Positions 53,341-63,274 of a stretch of DNA of 64,000 bases are shown here, piece after piece. This DNA comes from Closterium sp. NIES-65 (Eukaryota; Streptophyta; Zygnematophyceae; Desmidiales; Closteriaceae), in contig CANXME010002538.1 in assembly GCA_948144175.1 (NCBI GenBank), forward strand, positions 620,001-684,000. The letters run 5' to 3'. Numbering within the stretch: the stretch's first letter is position 1; the number at the start of each line of letters is the position of its first letter. The notes under the pieces were generated by a model that had not been told where the DNA came from, did not search any database, and was given only the letters and a program-made list of their open reading frames with translations. A program made the translations under genes and the position numbers.

Positions 53341-56300
53341 CTCCCTCCGTGTAGTCAGGGACCACTTTCTCGCAGTCTGTCCCACCACTCTCACCGTCGA
53401 CCTCCTCGAGAAGGCCCTCCTCGCAGCGGAGAAGAGCATAGTCGCTGTAGGTGCCTCTCGTGGTGACCCTCGCACCCCCATCTTTGAGGGGTGCTCTCCT
53501 TCCCCCTTGCTGCCCTCTGTTGCCTCTGCTGCTGCGGCCGACCTGCTTGGTCTTGAGTCGGTCGGCGCGGCGTCCGCCCCTAGTGGGAGACGTCGCTCTA
53601 GCAAGGGCAAGGGGGGCAAGGGCACGGGCGGAGCTGGAGGGGGCGGTGGCGGTGGCGGCGGAGGCGGCGGAGGGAGTGGGGGTGGCGGCGGGAGTAGTGG
53701 TGGTGGTGGTGGTGGTGGTGGCAGCAGCGGCGGAGACGGTGGTGGTGGTGGCAGCGGTGGTGGTGGAGGCAGCGGCGGGGGAGGAGGCGGTGGAGGTGGA
53801 GGCGGTGGAGGCGCCGGCGGTGGAGGCGGTAGTGGTGGAGGAGGTGGAGCTAGTCGTGGGGGTACCCAGCAGCGGAGCGGCGGTGGTGGTGCCCAGCGCT
53901 CGCAGCGGCAGCAGCAGCAGCGTTCGCGGGACATCCCTCCGCCTCAGCAGCTTCGTGAGTGGTACACTGCGCGTCAGAGGGGTGGGGGTACTGGTCCCTG
54001 CGCCTACGTTCTTCGCTCCGGCGACCGCGCGGGTGAGCAGTGTGGGGGTGCCCACTCCACCCAGCGCTGCTTTGGCCGCCTGACGGACGCTTGGCGTCAG
54101 CAGTTCCCCGGGGCTAGTGAGATCCCTCGCTGGGATGAGCTCCTTAGGGCTGGTGTAGCGATCTTTGATCTTGATTTTGATGCTATCCTTTCTGCTATGT
54201 ATGCTGTGACTTATAGTGAGGAGAATGAGGGTTACCGGTGTTTCCAGCCCGACCCGGGCATTGGTACTGCTGCGCTAGGTACTTGTGAGGCTGCTGCTCT
54301 AGGTGCCAGTGAGTCTGCGCTCTCAGGTACTAGTGAGACTGCGCTCTCAGGTGCTGGTGAGACTGCGCTCTCAGGTACTGCGTCGCCCTCGTCCTCCCTC
54401 ACTTTCACACTTGACTCTGGGGCTTCTCGCTCCTTCTTTCGAGACCGCACTACCCTTACGCCTCTTGGCCGGCCGGTTGCGGTCTCCCTTGCTGACCCCT
54501 CTGGGGGTCCTGTCCTGTCTCACTTCTCCACTGTCCTCCCGTGTCCGGCTGCCCCTTCGGGCACCCTGTCTGGTCTGTACCTTCCCTCGTTCTCTACGAA
54601 CTTGGTGAGTGGTGCGGACCTACAGGATGCGGGGGTTCACCAGTTCACTCCTGCGAGGCGACGGGTGACCCACTGCACGGACGCAGACACAGGCCGACAC
54701 CTGGCCACCTTTTCGCGTCGGCCGGGGTCGAGTCTCTACACCCTGACCACTTCGTCTCCTCCTGTCCCTGCGTCTGGTCGGGTCGCTGCGTCAGGTCAGG
54801 TGTTTGCTGCTGCTTCCCGGTCAGGTCCTGAGTCTGCCCCCTGTTCTTGTCGCCTCCTGTCTCACGAGACTCTCCTGTGGCACCACCGTCTTGGCCACCC
54901 CTCCTTGCCCCGTCTTCGGAGCATGGCTTCCCGTGTCCTTGTCTCTGGTCTTCCCCAGTCTCTCCCTCCTCTCCCCTCCGGGCCAGGACCTTCCTGTGTC
55001 CCCTGTGTCGAGGGTCGCCTCCGGGCTACTCCTCACTCCTCCCACTTCCCCCCGACAGAGGCTCCCCTGCAGACGCTTCACATGGATGTGTGGGGCCCAG
55101 CCCCCGTCCGTGGGCAGGGTTACGAGCGCTACTTCCTGTTGGTGGTTGACGACTACTCGCGTTACACCACAGTCCTCCCCTTGCGCAGCAAGGGTGCGGT
55201 CACTGAGGTGCTGATCGACTGGATCCGCGAGGCTCGTCTCCAGCTCAGGAAGAGCTTCGGCTCGGACTTTCCTGTTCTGCGTCTGCACTCTGACAGAGGC
55301 GGAGAGTTCTCTTCTAGCCTTCTGCGAGACTACTGTCGTGCACGGGGGATCCGCCAGACCTTCACGCTTCCGGACTCACCACAGCAAAATGGGATTGCTG
55401 AGCGCCGCATTGGCATGGTCATGGATGTCGCTCGTACGTCCATGATGCATGCGGCTGCCCCCCATTTTCTGTGGCCGTTTGCTGTGAGGTACGCGGCGCA
55501 TCAGCTCAACCTTCACCCCCGGGTCTCTCGGCCTGCGATGTCCCCAGTCTTGCTGTGGACAGGGAAGGTTGGCGATGCGTCTGTGTTCCGTGTCTGGGGA
55601 TCTCGGGCGTTTGTCCGCGACTTGTCTGCGGACAAGCTGTCCCCTCGTGCTGCTCCCTGTGTCTTCCTTGGCTTCCCCACTGACGCCCCAGGGTGGCAGT
55701 TTTACCACCCCTCCTCTCGTCGTGTTCTGTCCTCCCAGGACGTCACGTTCGATGAGTCAGTCCCCTTCTACCGTCTCTTCCCCTACCGCACTCCTTCCCT
55801 CCCCCCTCCCCCGGACTTCCTTGTGCCGGTTCCCCCCCCGGTCGACCCCCTCCCCCCTCAGGTTCCTGCCCCCTCAGGTGTGTCCCAGGTAGACGCCGTT
55901 GACCCGGTCGAGGTTACTGGTGACTCTGGTGCTGCTGCGGGTGCTGAGCCTGGGGGTGCTGAGCCTGGGGGTGCTGACTCTGGGGGTGCTGACCCTGAGG
56001 GTGCGGGGCCTGGGGGTGCTACTGCTGGGGGTACTGGGCCTGGGGGTGCTACTGCGGTGGGTGCGGAGCCTGGGGGTACTGAGCCGGGGGGTGCTGTGCC
56101 TGGAGGTGCTGAGTCTGGGGGTGCTGAGTCGGGAGCTGCTGAGCCTGAGGGTACTGAGCTGGGAGCTGCTGAGCCTGGGGGTGCTGCGCCTAGAGTTGCT
56201 GAGCCTGGGGTTTCTCCTGCTGCTGCGTCTTGCCGGGAGCCCCTCTCTCCACCGGAGCTGCGCGAGTGGTTCGCTCGCCGCTGGAGGCGTGCTGCTGAGT

Positions 56301-58771
56301 CTGGAGGTGCTGCTGGAGCTGGAGCTGGAGCTTCTTCGACCGTCGAGGGTGCGGGTGCTGCCGGTCCCGGAGCTGCTGGACCTATTGGTCCTCCTGGAGC
56401 TGGAGCTGCTGAGGGCGTTGGTGCTGAGCCTGCTGCTGTTGGACCTGCCGCTGGAGGTGTGGGTGGCGCCGGTGCTGTCGCTGAGGGTGCTGGTGCTGTC
56501 CCAGCTGAGTCTGGAGCTGCCGCGCGGCCTCGGCCGTACTTCGTTCCGCTCCTGCGGCAGGTTCTTGGTCTTTCTCCTCCAGTAGAGGGTCCACCGCCTG
56601 TCCAGTCGCAGTCCCTACTGGAGCCTTCCTCTCCGCTGCCTGCTCCCTCTCCTTACACTGGTCCTACTGGAGGTCTTGCTGAGCGTCGTGAGCCTGCGTC
56701 TCGTCCCGCGTCGCCTGTTCGTGCTGCTCGCGCTAGTGGTCGCAGTTCGCGTCAGCGTCCTCCTCCTGTCCCTGGCACGCACCGGATGTCTCTGCGTCCG
56801 TCCACTGCTCCTCTGCGTGCCCCTTTGCCTTCTCCTCCTGAGTCCTCTCTTCCTGCGCTTGCGGACCCTGAGTCAGACTCTCTTCGCGCTGCCAGTCCTA
56901 CTGTCACGCGTCTGCTTGCTACTGTCGTCACTGACCCCTCGTTTGAGTCCACTGCTGCGTCTGCTCTTGTCGCTGAGCTCGTTGACTTTGCTGCTCGCTG
57001 TCGTCTCGACTACGCTGCTAGTCTTGTTGCTGAGTCTGTGTCTGGCTGTCCTCCGTCCGTCGGGGGTGAGTGTGCTCTTGGCACGGACGTCCTAGAGGAC
57101 AGGCAGGAGGAGTTACAGTGTCTAGCGGCTGCTTCACCTCATCTCGCGTCTGTACTGCTTGCCCCTGAGGGAGACCCGGATGCACTAGACATCCCGACTC
57201 CGCGTTCTTACGCGGAGGCCGTAGAGGGTCCCTACTCCTCTCAGTGGCAGGCAGCTATGGATGCAGAGATGGCTTCCTGGAAGTCCACAGGCACCTACGT
57301 TGACGCAGTTCCCCCTCCTGGGGCGAACATCGTCAGTGGCATGTGGATCTTCAGGGTGAAGCGACCGCCGGGCTCTCCACCTGTCTTCAAGGCACGGTAC
57401 GTTGCTCGTGGCTTCAGTCAGCGGCAGGGAGTTGACTACTTTCAGACCTTCTCTCCCACCCCGAAGATGACCACTCTTCGGGTGCTGCTGCACATAGCCG
57501 CTCAGCGCGACTACGAGCTTCACTCTCTCGACTTCAGCACTGCGTTCCTGCAGGGTAGCCTGCACGAGGAGATCTGGCTGCGCCGTCCGCCTGGCTTCAC
57601 TGGGACTTTCCCTCCTGGCACCCAGTGGAGCCTCCGACGGCCAGTCTACGGTCTCCGCCAGGCACCGCGTGAGTGGCACGACACACTGAGGACTACGCTT
57701 GCGGCTCTTGGGTTTGCTCCTTCTACTGCTGACCCGTCGCTGTTTCTTCGCACCGACACTTCCCTGCCGCCGTTCTACATCCTCGTGTACGTCGACGACT
57801 TGGTCTTTGCCACAGCGGACACTGCTGGACTCGCCTACGTGAAGTCCGAGCTGGTGAAGAGACACACGTGCACAGACCTGGGTGAACTGCGCAGCTACCT
57901 TGGCTTGCAGATCACTCGGGACAGAGCACGCCGCACCATCACCTTGACTCAGTCACACATGGTGCAGCAGGTCCTTCAGCGCTTTGGCTTCACGTACTCC
58001 TCGCCTCAGGCCACTCCTCTGCCTACTCGCCACTCACTCTCAGCTCTGCCTTCGGATGAGTCCGTAGAGTCGAGTGGTCCGTATGCAGAGCTTGTTGGCT
58101 GCCTCATGTACCTGATGACCTGCACACGACCCGACCTCGCATACCCTCTGAGCATCCTTGCACGCTATGTTGCTCCTGGGAGACACCGACCAGAGCACAT
58201 GGCTGCAGCGAAGAGGGTATTGCGCTACCTGTGCAGTACGTCAGGCATGGGGCTAGTGCTTGGAGGGCGCAGTCCAGTGGTCCTTACAGGCCACGCGGAC
58301 GCTTCTTGGGCTGACGACCAGGCTACGCAGCGGTCGTCGCAGGGTTACACCTTCAGCCTTGGTTCCGGCTCTGTCTCGTGGCGGTCTACTCGCTCGTCTT
58401 CGGTTCTCGGCTCCAGTTGTGAGGCTGAGATCTACGCCGGGGCCATGGCTGCACAGGAGCTTCGCTGGCTCACCTACCTGCTGACTGACCTTGGAGAGCC
58501 GCCTCGTTCTCCTCCAGTGCTGTACGTAGACAACAAGGCCATGCTGGCCTTGTGTCGAGAGCAGCGCTTGGAGCACAGAACGAAGCACATTGCTCTCCGC
58601 TACTTCCTTGCTCGTGAGCTGCAGCAGCGTGGTCAGTTGCGACTTGCGTACGTGGCCTCTGAGGCCAACACTGCTGATGTGTTCACCAAGGCACTGGCGC
58701 CTTGTGACCATCAGCGCTTTTGTACCCAGCTGGGTCTTGTGCCTGTCTTGCCTCACTTGCTCTCTTCTTGA
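53300..58771 (+). CDS. Gag C-terminus and Pol polyprotein of copia I
   Basis: 1823 codons counted from MYITLYYVV. A Gly-rich stretch (53630-53860) is followed by a zinc-binding motif with EQCGGAHSTQRCF. Protease is TFTLDSGASRSFF near residue 372. The pre-integrase HHRLGHPSL region and CVPCVEG lead to integrase from about residue 593 (VVDDYSRYTTV, LHSDRGGEFSS). A GGAEP-type repeat linker spans 55920-56230. RT follows (ARYVARGFSQRQGVDYF, YVDDLVFATAD near residue 1496). RNase H has DASWADDQATQRSSQGYTF, SSSVLGSSCEAEIYAGAMAA, LYVDNKAMLAL and AYVASEANTADVFTKAL. All catalytic motifs look intact. The true start lies upstream in gag. Confidence 0.93.
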   Translation: MYITLYYVVARLPDSLRVVRDHFLAVCPTTLTVDLLEKALLAAEKSIVAVGASRGDPRTPIFEGCSPSPLLPSVASAAAADLLGLESVGAASAPSGRRRSSKGKGGKGTGGAGGGGGGGGGGGGGSGGGGGSSGGGGGGGGSSGGDGGGGGSGGGGGSGGGGGGGGGGGGGAGGGGGSGGGGGASRGGTQQRSGGGGAQRSQRQQQQRSRDIPPPQQLREWYTARQRGGGTGPCAYVLRSGDRAGEQCGGAHSTQRCFGRLTDAWRQQFPGASEIPRWDELLRAGVAIFDLDFDAILSAMYAVTYSEENEGYRCFQPDPGIGTAALGTCEAAALGASESALSGTSETALSGAGETALSGTASPSSSLTFTLDSGASRSFFRDRTTLTPLGRPVAVSLADPSGGPVLSHFSTVLPCPAAPSGTLSGLYLPSFSTNLVSGADLQDAGVHQFTPARRRVTHCTDADTGRHLATFSRRPGSSLYTLTTSSPPVPASGRVAASGQVFAAASRSGPESAPCSCRLLSHETLLWHHRLGHPSLPRLRSMASRVLVSGLPQSLPPLPSGPGPSCVPCVEGRLRATPHSSHFPPTEAPLQTLHMDVWGPAPVRGQGYERYFLLVVDDYSRYTTVLPLRSKGAVTEVLIDWIREARLQLRKSFGSDFPVLRLHSDRGGEFSSSLLRDYCRARGIRQTFTLPDSPQQNGIAERRIGMVMDVARTSMMHAAAPHFLWPFAVRYAAHQLNLHPRVSRPAMSPVLLWTGKVGDASVFRVWGSRAFVRDLSADKLSPRAAPCVFLGFPTDAPGWQFYHPSSRRVLSSQDVTFDESVPFYRLFPYRTPSLPPPPDFLVPVPPPVDPLPPQVPAPSGVSQVDAVDPVEVTGDSGAAAGAEPGGAEPGGADSGGADPEGAGPGGATAGGTGPGGATAVGAEPGGTEPGGAVPGGAESGGAESGAAEPEGTELGAAEPGGAAPRVAEPGVSPAAASCREPLSPPELREWFARRWRRAAESGGAAGAGAGASSTVEGAGAAGPGAAGPIGPPGAGAAEGVGAEPAAVGPAAGGVGGAGAVAEGAGAVPAESGAAARPRPYFVPLLRQVLGLSPPVEGPPPVQSQSLLEPSSPLPAPSPYTGPTGGLAERREPASRPASPVRAARASGRSSRQRPPPVPGTHRMSLRPSTAPLRAPLPSPPESSLPALADPESDSLRAASPTVTRLLATVVTDPSFESTAASALVAELVDFAARCRLDYAASLVAESVSGCPPSVGGECALGTDVLEDRQEELQCLAAASPHLASVLLAPEGDPDALDIPTPRSYAEAVEGPYSSQWQAAMDAEMASWKSTGTYVDAVPPPGANIVSGMWIFRVKRPPGSPPVFKARYVARGFSQRQGVDYFQTFSPTPKMTTLRVLLHIAAQRDYELHSLDFSTAFLQGSLHEEIWLRRPPGFTGTFPPGTQWSLRRPVYGLRQAPREWHDTLRTTLAALGFAPSTADPSLFLRTDTSLPPFYILVYVDDLVFATADTAGLAYVKSELVKRHTCTDLGELRSYLGLQITRDRARRTITLTQSHMVQQVLQRFGFTYSSPQATPLPTRHSLSALPSDESVESSGPYAELVGCLMYLMTCTRPDLAYPLSILARYVAPGRHRPEHMAAAKRVLRYLCSTSGMGLVLGGRSPVVLTGHADASWADDQATQRSSQGYTFSLGSGSVSWRSTRSSSVLGSSCEAEIYAGAMAAQELRWLTYLLTDLGEPPRSPPVLYVDNKAMLALCREQRLEHRTKHIALRYFLARELQQRGQLRLAYVASEANTADVFTKALAPCDHQRFCTQLGLVPVLPHLLSS

Positions 58772-58975
58772 CTTTACTTGTACTGTGACATATATATACC
58801 TGCTCTTGCTTGTCTTGCTTTATATATATGTCTGTACTCTTGCATGTGAACTGGCCTTTGGCCTTGCTCTTGTGCTCGGACTGTGTGGTGACTTTGTGAT
58901 CCACCCCGAGCTTGCTTTGCTTTGCTTGACTGGTCTTGTGACCTCTTGTTCTCCCCCACTTTGCCTATGGGGGTG

Positions 58976-59107
58976 TGTCAGAACATATAGCTTACCTGTT
59001 TGTGTAGGCTACAGTGGGGTATCCCATAAGGGGTACAACACAATTAGGTTTCCTATTTGTACTCATTCTTGACTTAGTCAATTCATTCCTCTTCTCACTG
59101 TTTCACA
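58976..59107 (+). repeat. 3' LTR of copia I
   Basis: 132 bp, preceded by polypurine tract TATGGGGGTG and followed by target duplication TAGTA. Confidence 0.96.
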
Positions 59108-59337
59108 TAGTATTGGGCCAACTGTGAGCAATAAGACAGGATGATATGTCTTGTCAACAAAGCCCGAGTTTGACATCAATTAGACATGTATATCAGAACA
59201 TGAATCTGTTTACAAGCCAACAATCTTCGTTCGGAGAGGTGAGGACCAACTCTACCGCTCGTAAGATACTAGTGACCGCGATCACATAGTCACGATCACC
59301 ACTGGCTGCCCAACGGAGTAGCGTGCAACGAGTTGCA

Positions 59338-59469
59338 TGTCAGAATATTATAGCTTGCTTATTTGTGTAGGCTATAGTGGGGTATCCCATAGGGGGTACA
59401 ACCCAACTAAGGTTTCCTATTTGTACTCAATTCATTCATAGTTCAATCATTCTCGTTCAATTCTTCTCA
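59338..59469 (+). repeat. 5' LTR of copia H
   Basis: 132 bp, TGTCAGAATATT to TTCTTCTCA, clearly related to the LTRs of I and C. 59113-59337 between I and H shows nothing recognisable. Confidence 0.9.
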
Positions 59470-59485
59470 TGGAATCAGAGCAGGT
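59470..59485 (+). promoter_or_regulatory. PBS of copia H
   Basis: TGGAATCAGAGCAGGT, close to TGGTATCAGAGC. Confidence 0.8.
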
Positions 59486-59579
59486 CCCCTCCTAGGGACT
59501 ATTCCTAGGGCCCACCGAAGCGCGCCCCGAGGCGCGCGTTTTTTTTTTTTTAGCGACCCTGCGTGTCGCCCTTACCTTC

Positions 59580-60290
59580 GCGATCCCGCCGCCCTTTAGT
59601 CGCGGCCCCGCTTTACCCCTACGGCCCCGCTTCGGCCCCGCTTAGGCCCCGTCGGCCTCGCTTAGGCCCCACTACGGCCCCGCGTCGGCCTCTCTTAGGC
59701 CCCGTCAGCCCCGCTTAGGCCCCGCTACGGCCCCTCGTCGGCCCCGCTTAGGCCCCGTCGGCCCCGCTTAGGCCCCGTCGGCCCCGCTTAGGCCCCGCTA
59801 CGGCCCCGCGTCGGCCCCGCTTAGGCCCCGTCGGCCCCGCTTAGGCCCCGTTGGCCCCGCTTAGGCCCCGCTTAGGCCCCGCTACGGCCTCGCTACGGCC
59901 CCGTCGGCCCCGCCTAGGCCCCGCCGACCCTGCTACGGCCCCGCTACAGCCCGTCGTCGGCCCCGCTACGGCCCCGCTACGGCCCCGCTTAGGCCCCGCT
60001 GCAGCCCCGCTACGGCCCCCATTGCGGCCCCGCCGCCCGTGCTGCAGCCCGCCGCGCCACCCGTGCAGCCGCCCGTGCGCCGCCCGTGCACCCGCCCGTG
60101 CAACCGCCCGTGCAGCCGCCTGTGCAGCCGCCCGTGCAGCCGCCCACCGTGCCGCCCGTGAGCCGCCCCAGCCGCCCGTGAGCCGCCCGTGCAGCCGCCC
60201 GCGCCGCCCGTGAGCCCCCGCGTCACCCGAGCCGCGCGAGCCGCCCGAGGCGCCCGAGCCGCCCGAGCCGCCCGATCCGTCTACGGTGCC
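59580..60290 (+). repeat. GC-rich minisatellite leader of copia H
   Basis: First GGCCCCGCTTA/GGCCCCGTC units (59600-60020), then CCGCCCGTGCAG units (60040-60210), then GAGCCGCC units. It lies between PBS and gag, as in I but with different units. Confidence 0.85.
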
Positions 60291-60410
60291 GGGAGCCGGA
60301 TCCTGTGGGACTGCTGCTACTCCTGGGCCGGCGGAGTTGCTGAGCTGCTCTGTTGCTGTCCTACTGAGCTGCTCGACCCTTCTTCTCTGGTGAGACTGTC
60401 GGCTGCTATC

Positions 60411-61885
60411 ATGGCCACCCCCAGTGTCATGGCCTTTGACGCTGAGGGTCGCGCCATTGACTTTGCGGTCTAGGTCGAGGACCTGCAGCTGTACTTGCAG
60501 TGCGATTCAGTAGATGACATCTCTCTCTTTGACTTTGCCTCTGGCGCTGTCCCTGCCCCTCCTGCTGATGCTGACCCCACTGTTTGCTCCAAGTGGGCCA
60601 CACGCGATGCTGCTGCACGTCTTGCTGTGCGTCGCCACCTCCCTTCCTCCGAGCGTGCCCACTTTAGTCAGTGCAAGACCGCTCAGGCCTTGTACGACGC
60701 TGTAGTTGCGCGCTACTCCTCCCTTTCCACTGCTACACTGAGCCGCCTCATGCTACCGTACCTCTTCCCTGACCTTGCTGCCTTTCCCACAGTCACTGAC
60801 CTCTTTACCCACCTTCGCGCTAGTGACACTCGCTACCGAGCTGCGCTTCCTGCTGCCTTCCTCGCCGAAAACCCCCCTCCCATGTACATCACCCTCTACT
60901 TTCTAGTCACCCGTCTCCCTGAGTCCCTTCGTGCTGTTAGGGACCAGTTTCTCTCTGTCTGTCCCACCACCCTCACTGTCGACCTCCTTGAGAAGTCCCT
61001 GCTAGCGGCCGAGAAGAGCATAGTCGCTGTAGGGGCCTCTCGTGGTGACCCGCGCACCCCCATCTTTGAGGGGTGTTCTCCTTCCCCCCTGCTACCCTCT
61101 GTCGCCTCTGCTGCTGCGGCCGACCTCGTTGGTTTAGAGTCGGTCGGTGCGGCGTCTGCCCCCAGCGGTAGGCGCCGCTCTGGCAGGAGCAAGGGGGGCA
61201 AGGGAGCGGGTGGAGCTAGCGGGGGCGGTGGCGGAGGAGGTGGAGGCGGCGGGGGGAGTGGGGGTGGCGGTGGGGGTGAAGGAGGGGGTGGAGGTCCTGG
61301 TGGCGGCGGTGGAGGCGGAGGTGGCGGCGGAGGTGGTGGCGGAGGAGGCAGTGGGAGCGGCGAGGGCGAGGGTAATTGATACCGGTGTTTCCTGCCCGAC
61401 CCTGGCATTGGTACTGCTCCGTTAGGTGCCAGTGAGGATGCTGCTCTAGGTGCCAATGCGTCTGTGCTCTCAGGTGCTAGTGAGTCTGCCCTCTCAGGTA
61501 CTGTGTCGGCTTCTGCCTCCCACACCTTCACCCTTGACTCTGGGGCGTCTCGCTCCTTCTTTCGGGACCGCACGACTCTCACGCCGCTTAGTCGGCCTGT
61601 TGCGGTGTCCCTGGCTGACCCCTCTGGGGGTCCTGTCCTGTCTCGTTTCTCCACAGTCCTCCAATGTCCGGCGGCTCCCTCTGGCACCCTGACTGGTCTT
61701 TACCTCCCCTCGTTCTCTACGAACCTGGTGAGTGGTGCTGACCTACAGGATGTGGGTGTCCACCAGTTCACTCCTGCTCGTCAGCGGGTGACACACTGCA
61801 CAGAGGCTAGCACAGGTTGCCACCTAGCTACGTTTACACGTCAGCCAGGGTCGAGCCTGTACACACTGACCACTGCTTCTCCTCT
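60411..61885 (+). pseudogene. Gag and protease of copia H
   Basis: Starts MATPSVMAFDAEGRAIDF, then a TAG replaces the Trp codon at about 60471. The rest of gag is open to 61376, with the NPPPMYITLY junction in frame (CCCCCCTCCC at 60872-60881) and a Gly-rich tail. A TGA at 61377-61379 sits exactly at a deletion joint; compared with I, about 120 residues including the zinc-binding part are missing. YRCFLPDPG and protease TFTLDSGASRSFF follow, ending in LTTASP where the inversion begins. Confidence 0.88.
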
Positions 61886-61886
61886 C

Positions 61887-63274
61887 GGTGCTGAGTCTGC
61901 ACCCTCAGGCAAAGCACCTCCAGGCGGAGCACCCCCAGTCTCAGCACCCCCAGGCTCAGCACCCCCAGGCCCAGCACCCCTAGGCTCAGCACCCCCAAAC
62001 TCAGTACCCCCAGGCTCAACACCCCCAGGCTCAGCACCCACAGGCTCAGCACCTCCAGACTTCGCACCCCCAGGCTCAGCACCCCCAAGCGTAGCACCCC
62101 CAGTCCCAGCACCCCCAGGCTCAGCTCCCGCAGCAGCACCTGAGTCACCAGTGACCTTGACAGGCTCGACCGCGTCTACCTGGGACACACCTGAAGGGGC
62201 AGGACCCTGAGGGGGGAGGGGGTCTACCGGGGGGGGACCTAGTACCAAGAAGAGCGGGGGCGGGGGGAGGGACGGAGTGCGGTAGGGGAAGAGGCGGTAG
62301 TAGGGTACTGACTCGTCGAACGTGACGTCCTGGGAGGACAGAACACGTCGAGAGGTGGGGTGGTAGAACTGCCACCCAGGGGCGTCGGGGGGGAACCTCA
62401 GGAAGACGCAGGGAGCAGCGCGAGGGGACAGCTTGTCCGCAGACAAGTCGCGGACAAACGCCCGAGATCCCCAGACCCGGAACGCCGACGCATCGCCAAC
62501 CTTCCCCGTCCACAGCAGGGCTGGGGAGGTCTCCGGCCTGGAGACCCTGGGGTGGAGGTTGATCTGATGCGCCGCGTACCTGACCGCAAACGGCCACAGA
62601 AAATGGGGGGCAGCCGCATGCATCATAGACGTACGAGCAACGTCCATGACCATGCCAATGCGGCGCTCAGCAATCCCATTTTGCTGCGGTGAGTCCGGAA
62701 GCGTGAAGGTCTGGCGGATGCCTCGCGCACGACAGAAGGCACACAGAAGGCGAGAGGAGAACTCTCCGCCTCTGTCCGAGTGCAGACGCAACACAGGAAA
62801 GTCCGAGCCAAAGCTCTGCCTGAGCTGGAGACGAGCTTCGCGGATCCAGTCGATCAGCACCTCAGTGACATCACCCTTGCTGCGCAAGGGGAAGACTGTG
62901 GTGTAACGCGAGTAGTCGTCAACCACCAACAGGAAGTAGCGCTCGTGACCGAGTCCACGGACGCGGGCAGGGCCCCACACGTCCATGTGAAGTGTCTGCA
63001 ACGGAGCCTCTGTCGGAGGAAACTGGGAGGAGTGAGGGGCAGCACGCTGGCGCCCCTCGACACAGGGGACACAGGCAAGGCCAGGGCCCTGAGGAAGGGG
63101 AGGGAGGGACCGGGGGAGACCAGACACAAGAAGACGGGAGGCCATGCCTCTAAGCCGAAGCAGAGAGGGGTGGCCAAGGCGGTGGTGCCAGAGGAGAGTC
63201 TCGTGAGACAGACGGCGACACGAACAGGGGGCAGACTCAGGACCAGACCTGGACGCTGCAGCAAACACTTGACC
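61887..63274 (-). pseudogene. Inverted integrase block of copia H
   Basis: The minus strand carries SGQVFAAASRSGPESAPC, the pre-integrase and integrase domains (VVDDYSRYTTVFPL, LHSDRGGEFSS, PQQNGIAERRIGM) and the GGAEP-type linker, all in one open frame. In I, G and C the same block lies in the same direction as gag. The joints fall between LTTASP and SGQVF on one side, and within the linker on the other. Confidence 0.88.

Larger units (their letters stand above)
51694..59107 (+). mobile_element. Copia element I, nearly intact and recent
   Basis: 7414 bp, target duplication TAGTA at 51689-51693 and 59108-59112. The two 132-bp LTRs (51694-51825 and 58976-59107) are identical. The order is LTR, PBS, GC-rich leader minisatellite, gag, protease, integrase, repeat linker, RT, RNase H, polypurine tract (TATGGGGGTG), LTR. 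IN before RT defines Ty1/copia. The only obvious defect is a frame shift at an 11-base C tract in gag, and it may be mobile if that is an assembly error. Confidence 0.97.

Noticed and set aside
53282-54055. Thr/Ala/Pro-rich minus-strand frames
   Set aside because: Antisense shadow of the Gly-rich gag tail of copia I; the sense frame has all domains.
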